Of a DNA stretch of 14,586 nucleotides, positions 6,798 to 13,442 are shown piece after piece (positions within the stretch are counted from its first letter, which is position 1; each line of letters opens with the position of its first letter). The stretch is from assembly GCA_028687155.1 (NCBI GenBank), contig JAQUAR010000009.1, positions 1-14,586 of the forward strand, in the 5' to 3' direction. The DNA comes from Methylacidiphilaceae bacterium. GTDB lineage: Bacteria; Verrucomicrobiota; Verrucomicrobiia; Methylacidiphilales; Methylacidiphilaceae. The position numbers and the translations under genes are program-made. Below the pieces are notes generated by a model, which saw only the letters and a list, made by a program, of their open reading frames with translations, was not told the origin of the DNA and searched no databases.

Positions 6798-9344
6798 ATG
6801 CTCGTCCTTTTCCTTCGCCACTGCGGACGCCAGATCGCGCGGCATCCGGCGATGTCGGCCGTCACGGTTCTCTCGGTGGCCCTGGGCGTCGCCCTCTTCA
6901 TTGGAGTCCTTGTCCTCAACCAGAGCGCCCTGGCCGCCTTCCGGGCATCGGTCGACGCCACGGCGGGCAAGGCCAACCTCGAGGTATCGGGAGACGGGGT
7001 GCCGATGGACGAGGAGATTCTCCGGACGGTCCGGAGTACTCCGGGAATCGCGGCGGCCACGCCGCTGGTCGAGCAGGTCTGCCTCGTCTCCGACCACCCT
7101 GGGGAATATCTTCAACTCGAAGGGATCGACCTCTTCTCCAACGTCCCGTTCCGGGCCTTCACGCTCGAAGCGGGCGGAAGCTCGGAGAGCGACCTGCTCG
7201 AATTTTTTCGCGATCCCCGGTCGATCGCGCTGACCGCCACGCTCGCCCATAAGATGGGAGTGCGGCTCGGAGACCGGATCACCGTCCGGACGGAGACGGG
7301 GCCGGCCAACTTCGTGCTCCGCTACCTGATCGAGTTCCACGGGAAAGCGGTCGGAGCCGATGAGCATCTCGCCCTCCTCGATATTGCGAGTGCCCAGGAG
7401 AGCTTCGGCAGGGTCGGAAAGCTTTCGCGGATCAGCTGCCTGCTCCGGAAAGGCGCCGATCCCGGAGAGGTCGCCGCTTCCCTCCGGAGCCGGCTGCCCC
7501 CTTCGATGATCGTCCAGACTCCGGAGGGGCGGAGCCGGCGTGTCGAAAAGATGCTCGGCGCCTTCGAGCTCAACCTGACCGCTCTCTCACTGGTCTCCCT
7601 CGTCGTGGCGATGTACATGATCTACAACGCGGTGGAGGCTTCGGTCGTCCGCCGACGAGGGGAGATCGGGCTCTTGCGGAGCCTCGGACTCCAGCGGTCG
7701 GGGGTCCAGGCGCTCTTTCTCGGAGAGGCGCTCGTCGTGGGGGGCATCGGGGTCCTTCTCGGCCTGCCGCTCGGCCTGCTCCTGGCACGAAGCCTCCTGG
7801 GGGTGATCTCCGAGAGCGTGACGGCGATCTACGCGCTCCTTCACATCGAGCGGATCTCGCTCTCGGCCGAATCGATCGCGCTCGCTGCGGGCGCCGGGCT
7901 CGCCGCGGTGGCGGCGGCGGCCTGGTTTCCCGCCCGCGAAGCTTCGGGAGTCGAGCCCGTTGAAGCCTTCTCGCCGGGAACCCTGGCGGAGAAGAGCCGC
8001 CGGGCCGGACCCTGGTGGGCGGTCGCCGCGTTCGTCTGCGGCGGGCTCGCCGTGGGCCTCGGCTGGCTCGCGCTCCACACCGGGCCGCCGACGCTCAGCT
8101 TCGGCTCGGCCCTCTTCGCCCTCCTCGGATTCACGCTGCTGGTACCCCTGGTTTGCCGGGAGATCGCCCAGTCCCTCCGCTTCCGCTCGGTCCTGCCGCG
8201 GCTGGCGATGGCCCATTTTGCCCATTCACTCCACCATAACGGCATTACCATCGCCGCCCTTCTCGCCGCGCTCGCGATGTATGTGAGCGTGACCGTCATG
8301 ATCTTCAGCTTCCGGAAGACCGTGGACGACTGGCTCCACCGGACGGTGACGGCCGATCTCTTCGTCGCCCCCGCGATCAACGTCCGGGCGGGGACCCAGC
8401 AGGCCCTCCCCCCGGCGATCGAAGAGGCGGTCTCCTCCCTTCCCTCGGTCGCCGCTTGCGAGCGCTACCGGGAGCAGCGGATCCTCTTCCGAGGCGAGAC
8501 GGTCAAATGCGCCGCACTCCGCTTTCCGGTCGCCGCCCGCTACAGTGGCCTCTCCCTGCGGCAGGGCGACGCCCGCCAGGTGCTGGCCGAATCGGCGGGA
8601 GCCGACCGAGTCGTCGTCAACGAGAGCTTCGCCAAGCGATTCCATGTCCGGGAGGGCGACCAGATCGACATCCCGACTCCCCGGGGCAACCGGCCCTTCA
8701 CGGTCGCGGGAGTCTTCTACGATTATACGACCGAGTTCGGCCTCTTCCTTATCGACTGGGGAGCCTACCGGCGCTACTGGGAGGAGGATCGCTGCCAGAC
8801 CCTGGGGCTCTACTTGCGGGCGGGCGAAGATCCCGAAAGGGTACGGCAGAGCCTGCAACGGCAGATCGCCCCGGTCGGGGACTGGATCGTCTACTCGAAC
8901 CGGGAGGTCCGCAAGGAGGTCTTCCGGGTCTTCGACCAGACCTTCACGGTCACCGAGCTACTCAAAGGAATCACCCTGATCGTCTGCGCCAGCGGGATCT
9001 TCCTCAATTTCGTGATCCTGAGCATCGAGCGGCGCCGGGAAATCGGGGTCTTGCGCTCGATCGGCGTTGGCCGCTCCGGGGTCGAGGCGATGCTAGTCGG
9101 GGAAGCCGCCCTTCTTGGCGTGATCTCCTCCCTGCTCGGCCTGCTCGCCGGTACGGCTCTTTCCCTGGTCCTCACCTACGTGATCAATCCCTCCTTCTTC
9201 GGATGGACGGTTCGGTGGACGATGCCCTGGAAGCTCCTCTGGGAGCTTCCTCCCCTCGTCATCCTGACCGCGATCCTCTCGGCCTACTGGCCGGCCCGGC
9301 GGTGCGCCCGCATTCCGGTCGCCGAGGCGATGCGGATGGAATAG
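6798..9344 (+). CDS. Fused FtsX-family ABC transporter permease (AttF-AttG / YbbP-like)
   Basis: An 848-residue inner-membrane permease containing two FtsX modules. One membrane helix near the N-terminus (about 20-42) is followed by a large periplasmic MacB-like domain (about 50-245). The first three-helix FtsX block lies at about 255-380 with the conserved coupling motif RRRGEIGLLRSLG, then two further helices at about 405-452. After a seventh helix (about 480-500) comes a second periplasmic domain (about 510-725). The second FtsX block (about 728-840) starts with ERRREIGVLRSIG. About ten helices in total, the layout of E. coli YbbP and of fused AttF/AttG proteins. The REIG-LRS-G motif at both coupling helices supports contact with the ATPase on two faces from one polypeptide, so the complex may be one permease with two ATPases. 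The ATG lies 5 bp after the ATPase stop, indicating translational coupling. Confidence 0.94.
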   Translation: MLVLFLRHCGRQIARHPAMSAVTVLSVALGVALFIGVLVLNQSALAAFRASVDATAGKANLEVSGDGVPMDEEILRTVRSTPGIAAATPLVEQVCLVSDHPGEYLQLEGIDLFSNVPFRAFTLEAGGSSESDLLEFFRDPRSIALTATLAHKMGVRLGDRITVRTETGPANFVLRYLIEFHGKAVGADEHLALLDIASAQESFGRVGKLSRISCLLRKGADPGEVAASLRSRLPPSMIVQTPEGRSRRVEKMLGAFELNLTALSLVSLVVAMYMIYNAVEASVVRRRGEIGLLRSLGLQRSGVQALFLGEALVVGGIGVLLGLPLGLLLARSLLGVISESVTAIYALLHIERISLSAESIALAAGAGLAAVAAAAWFPAREASGVEPVEAFSPGTLAEKSRRAGPWWAVAAFVCGGLAVGLGWLALHTGPPTLSFGSALFALLGFTLLVPLVCREIAQSLRFRSVLPRLAMAHFAHSLHHNGITIAALLAALAMYVSVTVMIFSFRKTVDDWLHRTVTADLFVAPAINVRAGTQQALPPAIEEAVSSLPSVAACERYREQRILFRGETVKCAALRFPVAARYSGLSLRQGDARQVLAESAGADRVVVNESFAKRFHVREGDQIDIPTPRGNRPFTVAGVFYDYTTEFGLFLIDWGAYRRYWEEDRCQTLGLYLRAGEDPERVRQSLQRQIAPVGDWIVYSNREVRKEVFRVFDQTFTVTELLKGITLIVCASGIFLNFVILSIERRREIGVLRSIGVGRSGVEAMLVGEAALLGVISSLLGLLAGTALSLVLTYVINPSFFGWTVRWTMPWKLLWELPPLVILTAILSAYWPARRCARIPVAEAMRME

Positions 9345-9355
9345 AGTTTCGCCCG

Positions 9356-10495
9356 ATGCCCCCCTTTTCCGCTCGAAGCCCGGTCCGCTGGCTGCGCCGG
9401 ATCTGCGTCGCCCTCCTTCTTCTCGTCGCAGTCCGGGGCGTGGACGAGGCAAGGGTCTTCGCAGCCGAGAACTGGGCGTTCGCACAGCGACCCTGGGCCT
9501 GGCGCTTTCCCCGAGACCATGGCAACCATCCCGACTTCCAGATCGAATGGTGGTACTTGACCGGCAATCTCTCCTCCCCGGACGGGGCGGCCTACGGCTT
9601 TGAGGTCACCCTCTTCCGCCGTGGCCTCTTCCGCGAAGCCCCTCAACGGGAGAGTCACTGGAAGATCCGGGATGTCTTCTTCGGCCATTTTGCGATCAGC
9701 GACCTGGGGGCCAAAAAGTTCTTCTTCGCGGAGCGAGCCGATCGAGGGGCACTCGGGGAGGCGGGAAGCTCCGGAGGAAAGATGGAGGTCTGGGTCGGAG
9801 ATTGGCGGATCGAGGAGCAGCCCGACGGCTCGCTCCGGGTGCAGGCGGCGGAGAACGATCGGAAGCTCGACCTTCTGCTCCACTCCCGCAAGCCTCCGGT
9901 GCTCCACGGAGAGGCAGGCTTGAGCCAAAAGGCCGATGAGCCCGGAGCCGCCTCCTACTACTACTCCTTCACCCGGCTCGAGACGCAGGGAAAGTTCGAG
10001 GAGGGGAAGAAGACGATTCCTCTTCGCGGCACGAGCTGGTTCGACCATGAGTTCAGCTCCAGCGCCCTGGGCAAGAACCAGGTCGGATGGGACTGGTTCG
10101 CCCTCCAGCTCGATTCCGGCGAAGAGCTGATGCTCTATGGGCTTCGGAAGAAGGACGGCTCGATCGACACGACGGCCGGCGGGAGCTGGGTCGAGCCGGA
10201 CGGGACCCGGAAGGGGCTCCGCTACGGGGCATTCACCCTCGAGCGGCTTGGGGTCTGGAAGAGCCCCCACACCGGAGCGCGCTACCCGGCGGCCTGGCGG
10301 ATCCGGGTCCCCTCCTTGGGATTGGTTCTCGAAGTCGCCCCCCGGATGGCCGACCAGGAGCTCTACCTCCATGCGCTCGGAGAGATCGCCTACTGGGAGG
10401 GAGCGGTCCGAGTTTCCGGCACCCGCCGGGAGAAGCCGCTCCACGGCGTCGGCTACATGGAGCTCACGGGCTACGCGGGAGCGCCTTTGCAGTAG
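9356..10495 (+). CDS. Secreted CrtC/AttH lipocalin-like protein
   Basis: A 379-residue exported protein. A basic N-terminus (RWLRR) and hydrophobic stretch ICVALLLLVAV are followed by a likely cleavage after VFA (about residue 36). The mature protein carries the hallmarks of the CrtC/AttH family (CrtC N-terminal lipocalin-like domain plus Lipocalin_9): HPDFQIEWWYLTGNL (about 58-72), RDVFFGHFAISD, SWFDHEFSSSALG (about 227-239), GWDWFALQLDSGEELMLYGLR, and GYMELTGYA near the C-terminus. In photosynthetic bacteria relatives hydrate carotenoids. In AttEFGH-type loci the family member is encoded beside an FtsX-type ABC transporter, exactly as here, so a periplasmic lipid or hydrophobic-ligand protein working with the upstream transporter is the best inference. 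It starts 11 bp after the permease stop and has no clear Shine-Dalgarno of its own, suggesting coupling. Confidence 0.92.
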   Translation: MPPFSARSPVRWLRRICVALLLLVAVRGVDEARVFAAENWAFAQRPWAWRFPRDHGNHPDFQIEWWYLTGNLSSPDGAAYGFEVTLFRRGLFREAPQRESHWKIRDVFFGHFAISDLGAKKFFFAERADRGALGEAGSSGGKMEVWVGDWRIEEQPDGSLRVQAAENDRKLDLLLHSRKPPVLHGEAGLSQKADEPGAASYYYSFTRLETQGKFEEGKKTIPLRGTSWFDHEFSSSALGKNQVGWDWFALQLDSGEELMLYGLRKKDGSIDTTAGGSWVEPDGTRKGLRYGAFTLERLGVWKSPHTGARYPAAWRIRVPSLGLVLEVAPRMADQELYLHALGEIAYWEGAVRVSGTRREKPLHGVGYMELTGYAGAPLQ

Positions 10496-11034
10496 CCCCA
10501 AGGCTTACCCATGAAAGCGCTGGGGAGGCCTTGCTCCATATACCAGTTGTCCCATGCGTAAGCCCTGGCGGACGGCCATGAACCGACTGCCCATGTGCGG
10601 TTGCGGTGCCTGGCGTCAATCATCGGGCGATATGCTCTGTGTGATTTCTGTCAAAATAGATCAGTTCCCGCGGTGACCGAACAGAGGAAGGTGATGTCGC
10701 ATTTGCTGAGGGAAGGTAGCAGTATTTGGGGGAAGTCAGACCGATTGCGGGCTTCGATGCGGTTGCCCTTGCGGTTCTCGGTGGCCCCCACGGTCGATAC
10801 GCTCTGCTTCAGAGACCGCCCCCACCCGATGATCCGTGAAGGAATCAACCGCGCGGCGCACGCCGTAAAACCCTAATTCTTCCTGCGGACAGGCCAGGAG
10901 CGTTCTCCGGAAGTCCAGCAGCCTCCTCTACCGTTCTCAGGAGAATCTTGCCTTGAAAATTCTCTTTGCTCACTATGTTTTGGGTGATCCGCCGAATGGG
11001 CAAAAAGAGCGTTGTTGTCGCGGTACCAGCTCGG
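10496..11034 (+). other. Gene-poor stretch, possible decayed DNA
   Basis: These 539 bp separate the transporter operon from the small secreted protein. Short open frames exist on both strands (for example 10595-10876 plus and 10651-10848 minus), but none has a convincing ribosome site, signal peptide or recognisable motif, so I call no gene. Just after the operon, CAAGGC (10499-10504) can pair with GCCTTG (10528-10533) across a 23-nt loop, a poor terminator candidate without a T-run. Near the right end lies a set of short complementary hexamers (10933-10964). The sequence looks less GC-rich than the operon before it, which fits relic or intergenic DNA. Confidence 0.5.
10933..10964 (+). promoter_or_regulatory. 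Competing short inverted repeats upstream of the small secreted protein
   Basis: GAGAAT (10941-10946) is complementary to ATTCTC (10959-10964) with a 12-nt loop, and also, with one wobble, to GTTCTC (10933-10938) just before it, where only the inner TTCT/AGAA can form a realistic hairpin. Two mutually exclusive structures could therefore form about 70-100 nt ahead of the gene at 11035. A leader-type switch is possible, but the stems are short and chance is a real alternative. Confidence 0.25.
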
Positions 11035-11409
11035 ATGAAACCACCGCTCTTTTCTGCCCTGCTCCTGATCCTCTCCGCGATCCCCTCGCATGCGATCATG
11101 ACCCAGTGGGTTCCCGAGAAGAAGCCCTACCAACATGGCCCGCTCGGAACCGGGGAGTATTCGATGGTCTGGAACATGCGCCGCTACAAGACCCCTCCCA
11201 AACGACCTTACGTAATCATCGGCAGAATCTATGCCACCGGCGGCCACTACGGCACTGCACGCACCCGCGCGGTGACGGAAGCCAGGAAGCACGGAGCGGA
11301 CGCGATCCTCTGGGCCACGGCGGACATCCATGGGGAGGCCATTTGGGCGAACGGCTTCTGGTCCCCTTGCGAATTTCTCGCCATCCAGTGGACTACCCCG
11401 CCCCGGTAA
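11035..11409 (+). CDS. Small secreted protein of unknown function
   Basis: A 124-residue product from the ATG at 11035. I chose this start because it gives a textbook signal peptide (MKPPLFSALLLILSAIPSHA, cleavage after Ala20). Upstream in-frame starts (ATG at 10996 and 10975) only add residues with no purpose, and none of the starts has a strong ribosome site. The mature part of about 104 residues contains RPYVIIGRIYATGG followed by a helix RAVTEARKHGADAILW. The pattern 'Y-x-V-I-G-x-I ... EA-x-x-x-GADA-I' recurs in many small periplasmic proteins and lipoproteins of unknown role, where an amphipathic helix packs on a beta sheet. There is no lipobox and a single cysteine late in the chain. 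It stands alone on the plus strand between two gene-poor stretches and is convergent with the lysozyme-like gene. Confidence 0.7.
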   Translation: MKPPLFSALLLILSAIPSHAIMTQWVPEKKPYQHGPLGTGEYSMVWNMRRYKTPPKRPYVIIGRIYATGGHYGTARTRAVTEARKHGADAILWATADIHGEAIWANGFWSPCEFLAIQWTTPPR

Positions 11410-11837
11410 CCGAACCCGAGGCCGGAAGAGCGAAGGGGCTAGTCGAGACAGTTAACTCCAATAGTCCGAACGACTTGCATCCGCTGGCTGGTATGCAATC
11501 CGCCAATCTCCTTGTCGGAGTTCGCATGATTGCCTTTTAGCAAATCGCTGTCCGTTGCTGCTCGGGCGTCCGGACCAGACTCCAAGCGGCGCATGTAGCG
11601 CATATCCGGTCGCGAGGCGATCGAAAGCCGCCCGCGCCCCCTGTTCCCGGAAACGAGAACATGGGGCGTTTCCTGGGCTTTGCCGGCGAAACTCCGGCAC
11701 GCCAAGCATCGGCAACATTGTTCGGCCGATGTCCCTAACGACCTATCCCTGGTAGGGGAATAGAGGTCTACGGTTTAAGGACCGGTTGTCCGGCCGGCGA
11801 TTCGCACACTACGGAGAGGGCCGATTCCGAGGGATGG
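11410..11837. other. Gene-poor convergent intergenic stretch with a hairpin cluster
   Basis: About 430 bp between the 3' ends of two convergent genes. Small open frames on the minus strand (about 11439-11718) have no recognisable content or ribosome sites, so I do not call them. The left part has only minor inverted repeats (for example GCGC-ATGTA-GCGC at 11589-11601). The right part, 11646-11763, holds at least three strong stem-loops in a row, annotated separately. Confidence 0.55.
11646..11763. other. Array of stem-loops between convergent genes
   Basis: Hairpin 1: CCC-GGAAACG (11646-11655) pairs with CGTTTCC-T-GGG (11667-11677), ten pairs with one bulged T and an 11-nt loop. Hairpin 2: TGCCGG (11681-11686) pairs with CCGGCA (11694-11699), 7-nt loop. 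Hairpin 3: CATCGGC (11707-11713) pairs with GCCGATG (11725-11731), seven perfect pairs, 11-nt loop. A fourth, imperfect palindrome spans 11743-11763 around CCCT-GGT-AGGG. None is followed by a T-run on either strand, so these are not standard intrinsic terminators. The placement between convergent genes would suit transcript 3'-end protection, and a structured RNA is also possible. Confidence 0.45.
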
Positions 11838-12656
11838 CTAGCCCGCATTCCCCTCACGATAGCCATCGACCCGGTTGAGCCAGCCGCGCAGCCAGCGCCC
11901 CTCCTGCCGTCCGGGAGGCGCGTTGCGTACGCGACGTTCCAAGACGGAGCGAGCCGCCCGCCGGAAGGACGCAAGGGCCGGTCCCGGTTCCATCGCTTGG
12001 AGAACATCCAGGAGTCCCCAGCCGTCTCCCCGGTAGCGCTCCGTCGAGAAGGTACCGTCCCCTTTGAAGTTGACGTAATCGACGAGGGCAAAGAGACCTC
12101 CCGGGCTCGCTTCGAGCGCTCGGAAGTTCCTTTCAACCCGTCCGCGCTCACCCTCCGGGGCGGCAGCCAACATCTTCGGCAGAGAGCCTTCCAGGCGTTC
12201 GATCGCAAATCGAGTCTGCTCCCCGACCGTTTTCGCCAAGAGGGAGCGGAGATCGCGCATCCGACTGCTGTCGGCTGCAGCAAGAAAGGCCCGGCGGTCG
12301 GGCCAGGGGCACCCGCGGGCTTGCGCAAGCCAACCGGGAAGAGCAACTCCTCTCCGCTCGAGGAATTGGAGAAGCTGCGGAAAACTCTCCTCGAACGGGC
12401 CACCCATTCCCGCGGGATACCAGATAAAGTGGCCGATTCCGAGCGAGGCAAAATCCTCCCCGGTGTTCCAGGCCGTCAACCCGGACAACGTCCCACCCGA
12501 CTCATTCTGCCAGAGTCGCCGACCGATGGCGTCAGCTTGCGACGGCAAGAGAGCGATCCGCTGCGCGGCGGCGTGAGCCGAAAGAAGAGCGATCCATCCG
12601 GCAAGAAGGAGAAGCCCCCCACCGACGCAAAACCCCTTTTTCCGCCTTTTTATCAC
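11838..12656 (-). CDS. Secreted lysozyme-like protein (possible peptidoglycan hydrolase)
   Basis: From the GTG at 12656 the product is 272 residues and begins with a signal peptide: basic VIKRRKK, hydrophobic GGGLLLLAGWIALL, then AHAAAQ (cleavage about residue 31). The frame continues open upstream but is antisense to the regulator and gives no family sequence. Conserved-looking blocks are LWQNESGG (Glu52), LTAWNTGEDFASLGIGHFIWYPAG (60-83), FEESFPQLL, and DYVNFKGDGTFSTERYRGDGWGLLDVL (193-219). The arrangement Glu, then an acidic residue, then S/T-x-GIGH resembles the T4 lysozyme (GH24) active site, where Glu11, Asp20 and Thr26 precede GIGH; here Glu52, Glu67/Asp68 and Ser71 precede GIGH (73-76). 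I infer a periplasmic murein-cleaving or murein-binding role, without certainty about activity. The start lies 42 bp from the divergent regulator start. Confidence 0.75.
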   Translation of the reverse strand: MIKRRKKGFCVGGGLLLLAGWIALLSAHAAAQRIALLPSQADAIGRRLWQNESGGTLSGLTAWNTGEDFASLGIGHFIWYPAGMGGPFEESFPQLLQFLERRGVALPGWLAQARGCPWPDRRAFLAAADSSRMRDLRSLLAKTVGEQTRFAIERLEGSLPKMLAAAPEGERGRVERNFRALEASPGGLFALVDYVNFKGDGTFSTERYRGDGWGLLDVLQAMEPGPALASFRRAARSVLERRVRNAPPGRQEGRWLRGWLNRVDGYREGNAG

Positions 12657-12698
12657 AACCCGTTGCGGGCGGGGCCGCGATCGACCCACCGGGCAGGT
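12657..12698. promoter_or_regulatory. Very short divergent intergenic space
   Basis: Only 42 bp separate the GTG of the lysozyme-like gene from the ATG of the OmpR-type regulator. The segment is GC-rich and I see no clear -35/-10 pair in it, so promoters must reach into the coding regions or the true starts lie further downstream. An operator for the neighbouring regulator here would control both genes. Confidence 0.35.
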
Positions 12699-13442
12699 AT
12701 GAATGAAATCCTGCCCTCCAGAGAGTCGTTGCGAGCGGCAAGGCGACTCACCGTATTTCTCGTCTCCTCCGCGCCATCGACCATGGCGGAGTGGGCCATT
12801 TTTCTGCGAAAGTGGGAAATTCGCTCCGAAACCTCGATCAACCCCAAGGAGGCCCTCGAACGCATCGGCAAGGTGCTTCTCCCCGTCGTCCTGCTCCGCT
12901 GGCCTCTTAGAAGCCCACAAGAGGAAGTCTTCCTCTTGCGCTTGCGCGAACGCTCTTCGTGGGTGCCCCTCGTGGTCCTGGAGGAATCGGGCCAACCTCG
13001 GTCTCGCATCCTCGCCTTGGAAAGCGGCGCCGATTTCTGCCTGCCGGCCGATGGAGCCGAAATCGAGTTCTTGGCGATTCTCGGCAGCTTCGTGCGTCCG
13101 AGCCAAAGAGGCTTGCCGGATCTCTTCCGTCTGCCCCCCTTCTCCCTGGATGGGAAGAGGCGGCTCCTCCAGCGAGGAGAACGGGAAGTATTCCTGACTC
13201 CTACGGAGTTTGCGATTGTCCGCTATCTCTTCGGGCATGCGGGTCGCCTGGTCCTCGCGGCGGAGCTGGCGGCGCAGCTGCCGCATCGAAGGCGAGCAAT
13301 TCCTCTGCTGCGGCTCCTGCACGTCCACCTGGCCAACTTGCGCAAAAAGCTCGGTCAAGCCGCTATGGGGATCCAGTTGCGAGCCGTTCGGGGGCAGGGG
13401 CTTTTGTTGGAGTGGACACCGGGGAGACCATCGGCGGAGTGA
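12699..13442 (+). CDS. OmpR/PhoB-family regulator with degenerate receiver domain
   Basis: From the ATG at 12699 the product is 247 residues, the usual length of an OmpR-type response regulator. Residues about 15-130 follow the receiver fold (TVFLVSS, EALERI, VVLLRWPL, VPLVVLEE, LESGADFCLPAD), but every functional residue is replaced: the acidic pair is Ser-Ser, the phospho-acceptor Asp is Arg (in LLRWP), the Thr/Ser is Glu, and the Lys of the usual LPKPF is Ala. The C-terminal winged helix (about 145-240) is intact: LTPTEFAIVRYLF, then LLRLLHVHLANLRKKLG (recognition helix) and the wing RAVRGQGLLLEW. It should therefore bind DNA as a phosphorylation-independent 'atypical' regulator. No histidine kinase is nearby. 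The start has only a weak GGCAGG next to it. Its last 80 bp overlap the convergent gene. Confidence 0.88.
   Translation: MNEILPSRESLRAARRLTVFLVSSAPSTMAEWAIFLRKWEIRSETSINPKEALERIGKVLLPVVLLRWPLRSPQEEVFLLRLRERSSWVPLVVLEESGQPRSRILALESGADFCLPADGAEIEFLAILGSFVRPSQRGLPDLFRLPPFSLDGKRRLLQRGEREVFLTPTEFAIVRYLFGHAGRLVLAAELAAQLPHRRRAIPLLRLLHVHLANLRKKLGQAAMGIQLRAVRGQGLLLEWTPGRPSAE

Noticed and set aside
8456..9355. Upstream extension of the AttH-like frame into the permease gene
   Set aside because: It is out of frame with the clearly conserved permease, and the signal peptide begins at the ATG at 9356.
10535..10615. Possible group II intron tail (a segment resembling a domain V hairpin around the ATGTGCGGTT string)
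   Set aside because: The resemblance is limited to a few bases; the expected paired catalytic bulge and upstream domains cannot be found.
10595..10876. A 93-codon frame (plus) and a 65-codon frame at 10651-10848 (minus)
   Set aside because: Neither has a ribosome site or a recognisable motif. I considered a transposase remnant but could not support it.
11439..11718. Two overlapping 88-codon minus-strand frames
   Set aside because: They overlap each other in different frames, have no ribosome site and cover the hairpin cluster.
11720..11745. Possible integron attC-like core (CCTAACG near 11734)
   Set aside because: Only a single partial core box is present, without the matching opposite box or an integrase gene.
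11997..12698. Upstream extension of the regulator frame on the plus strand
   Set aside because: It is antisense to the lysozyme-like gene and adds 234 residues with no domain; the product from 12699 already has the standard length of the family.
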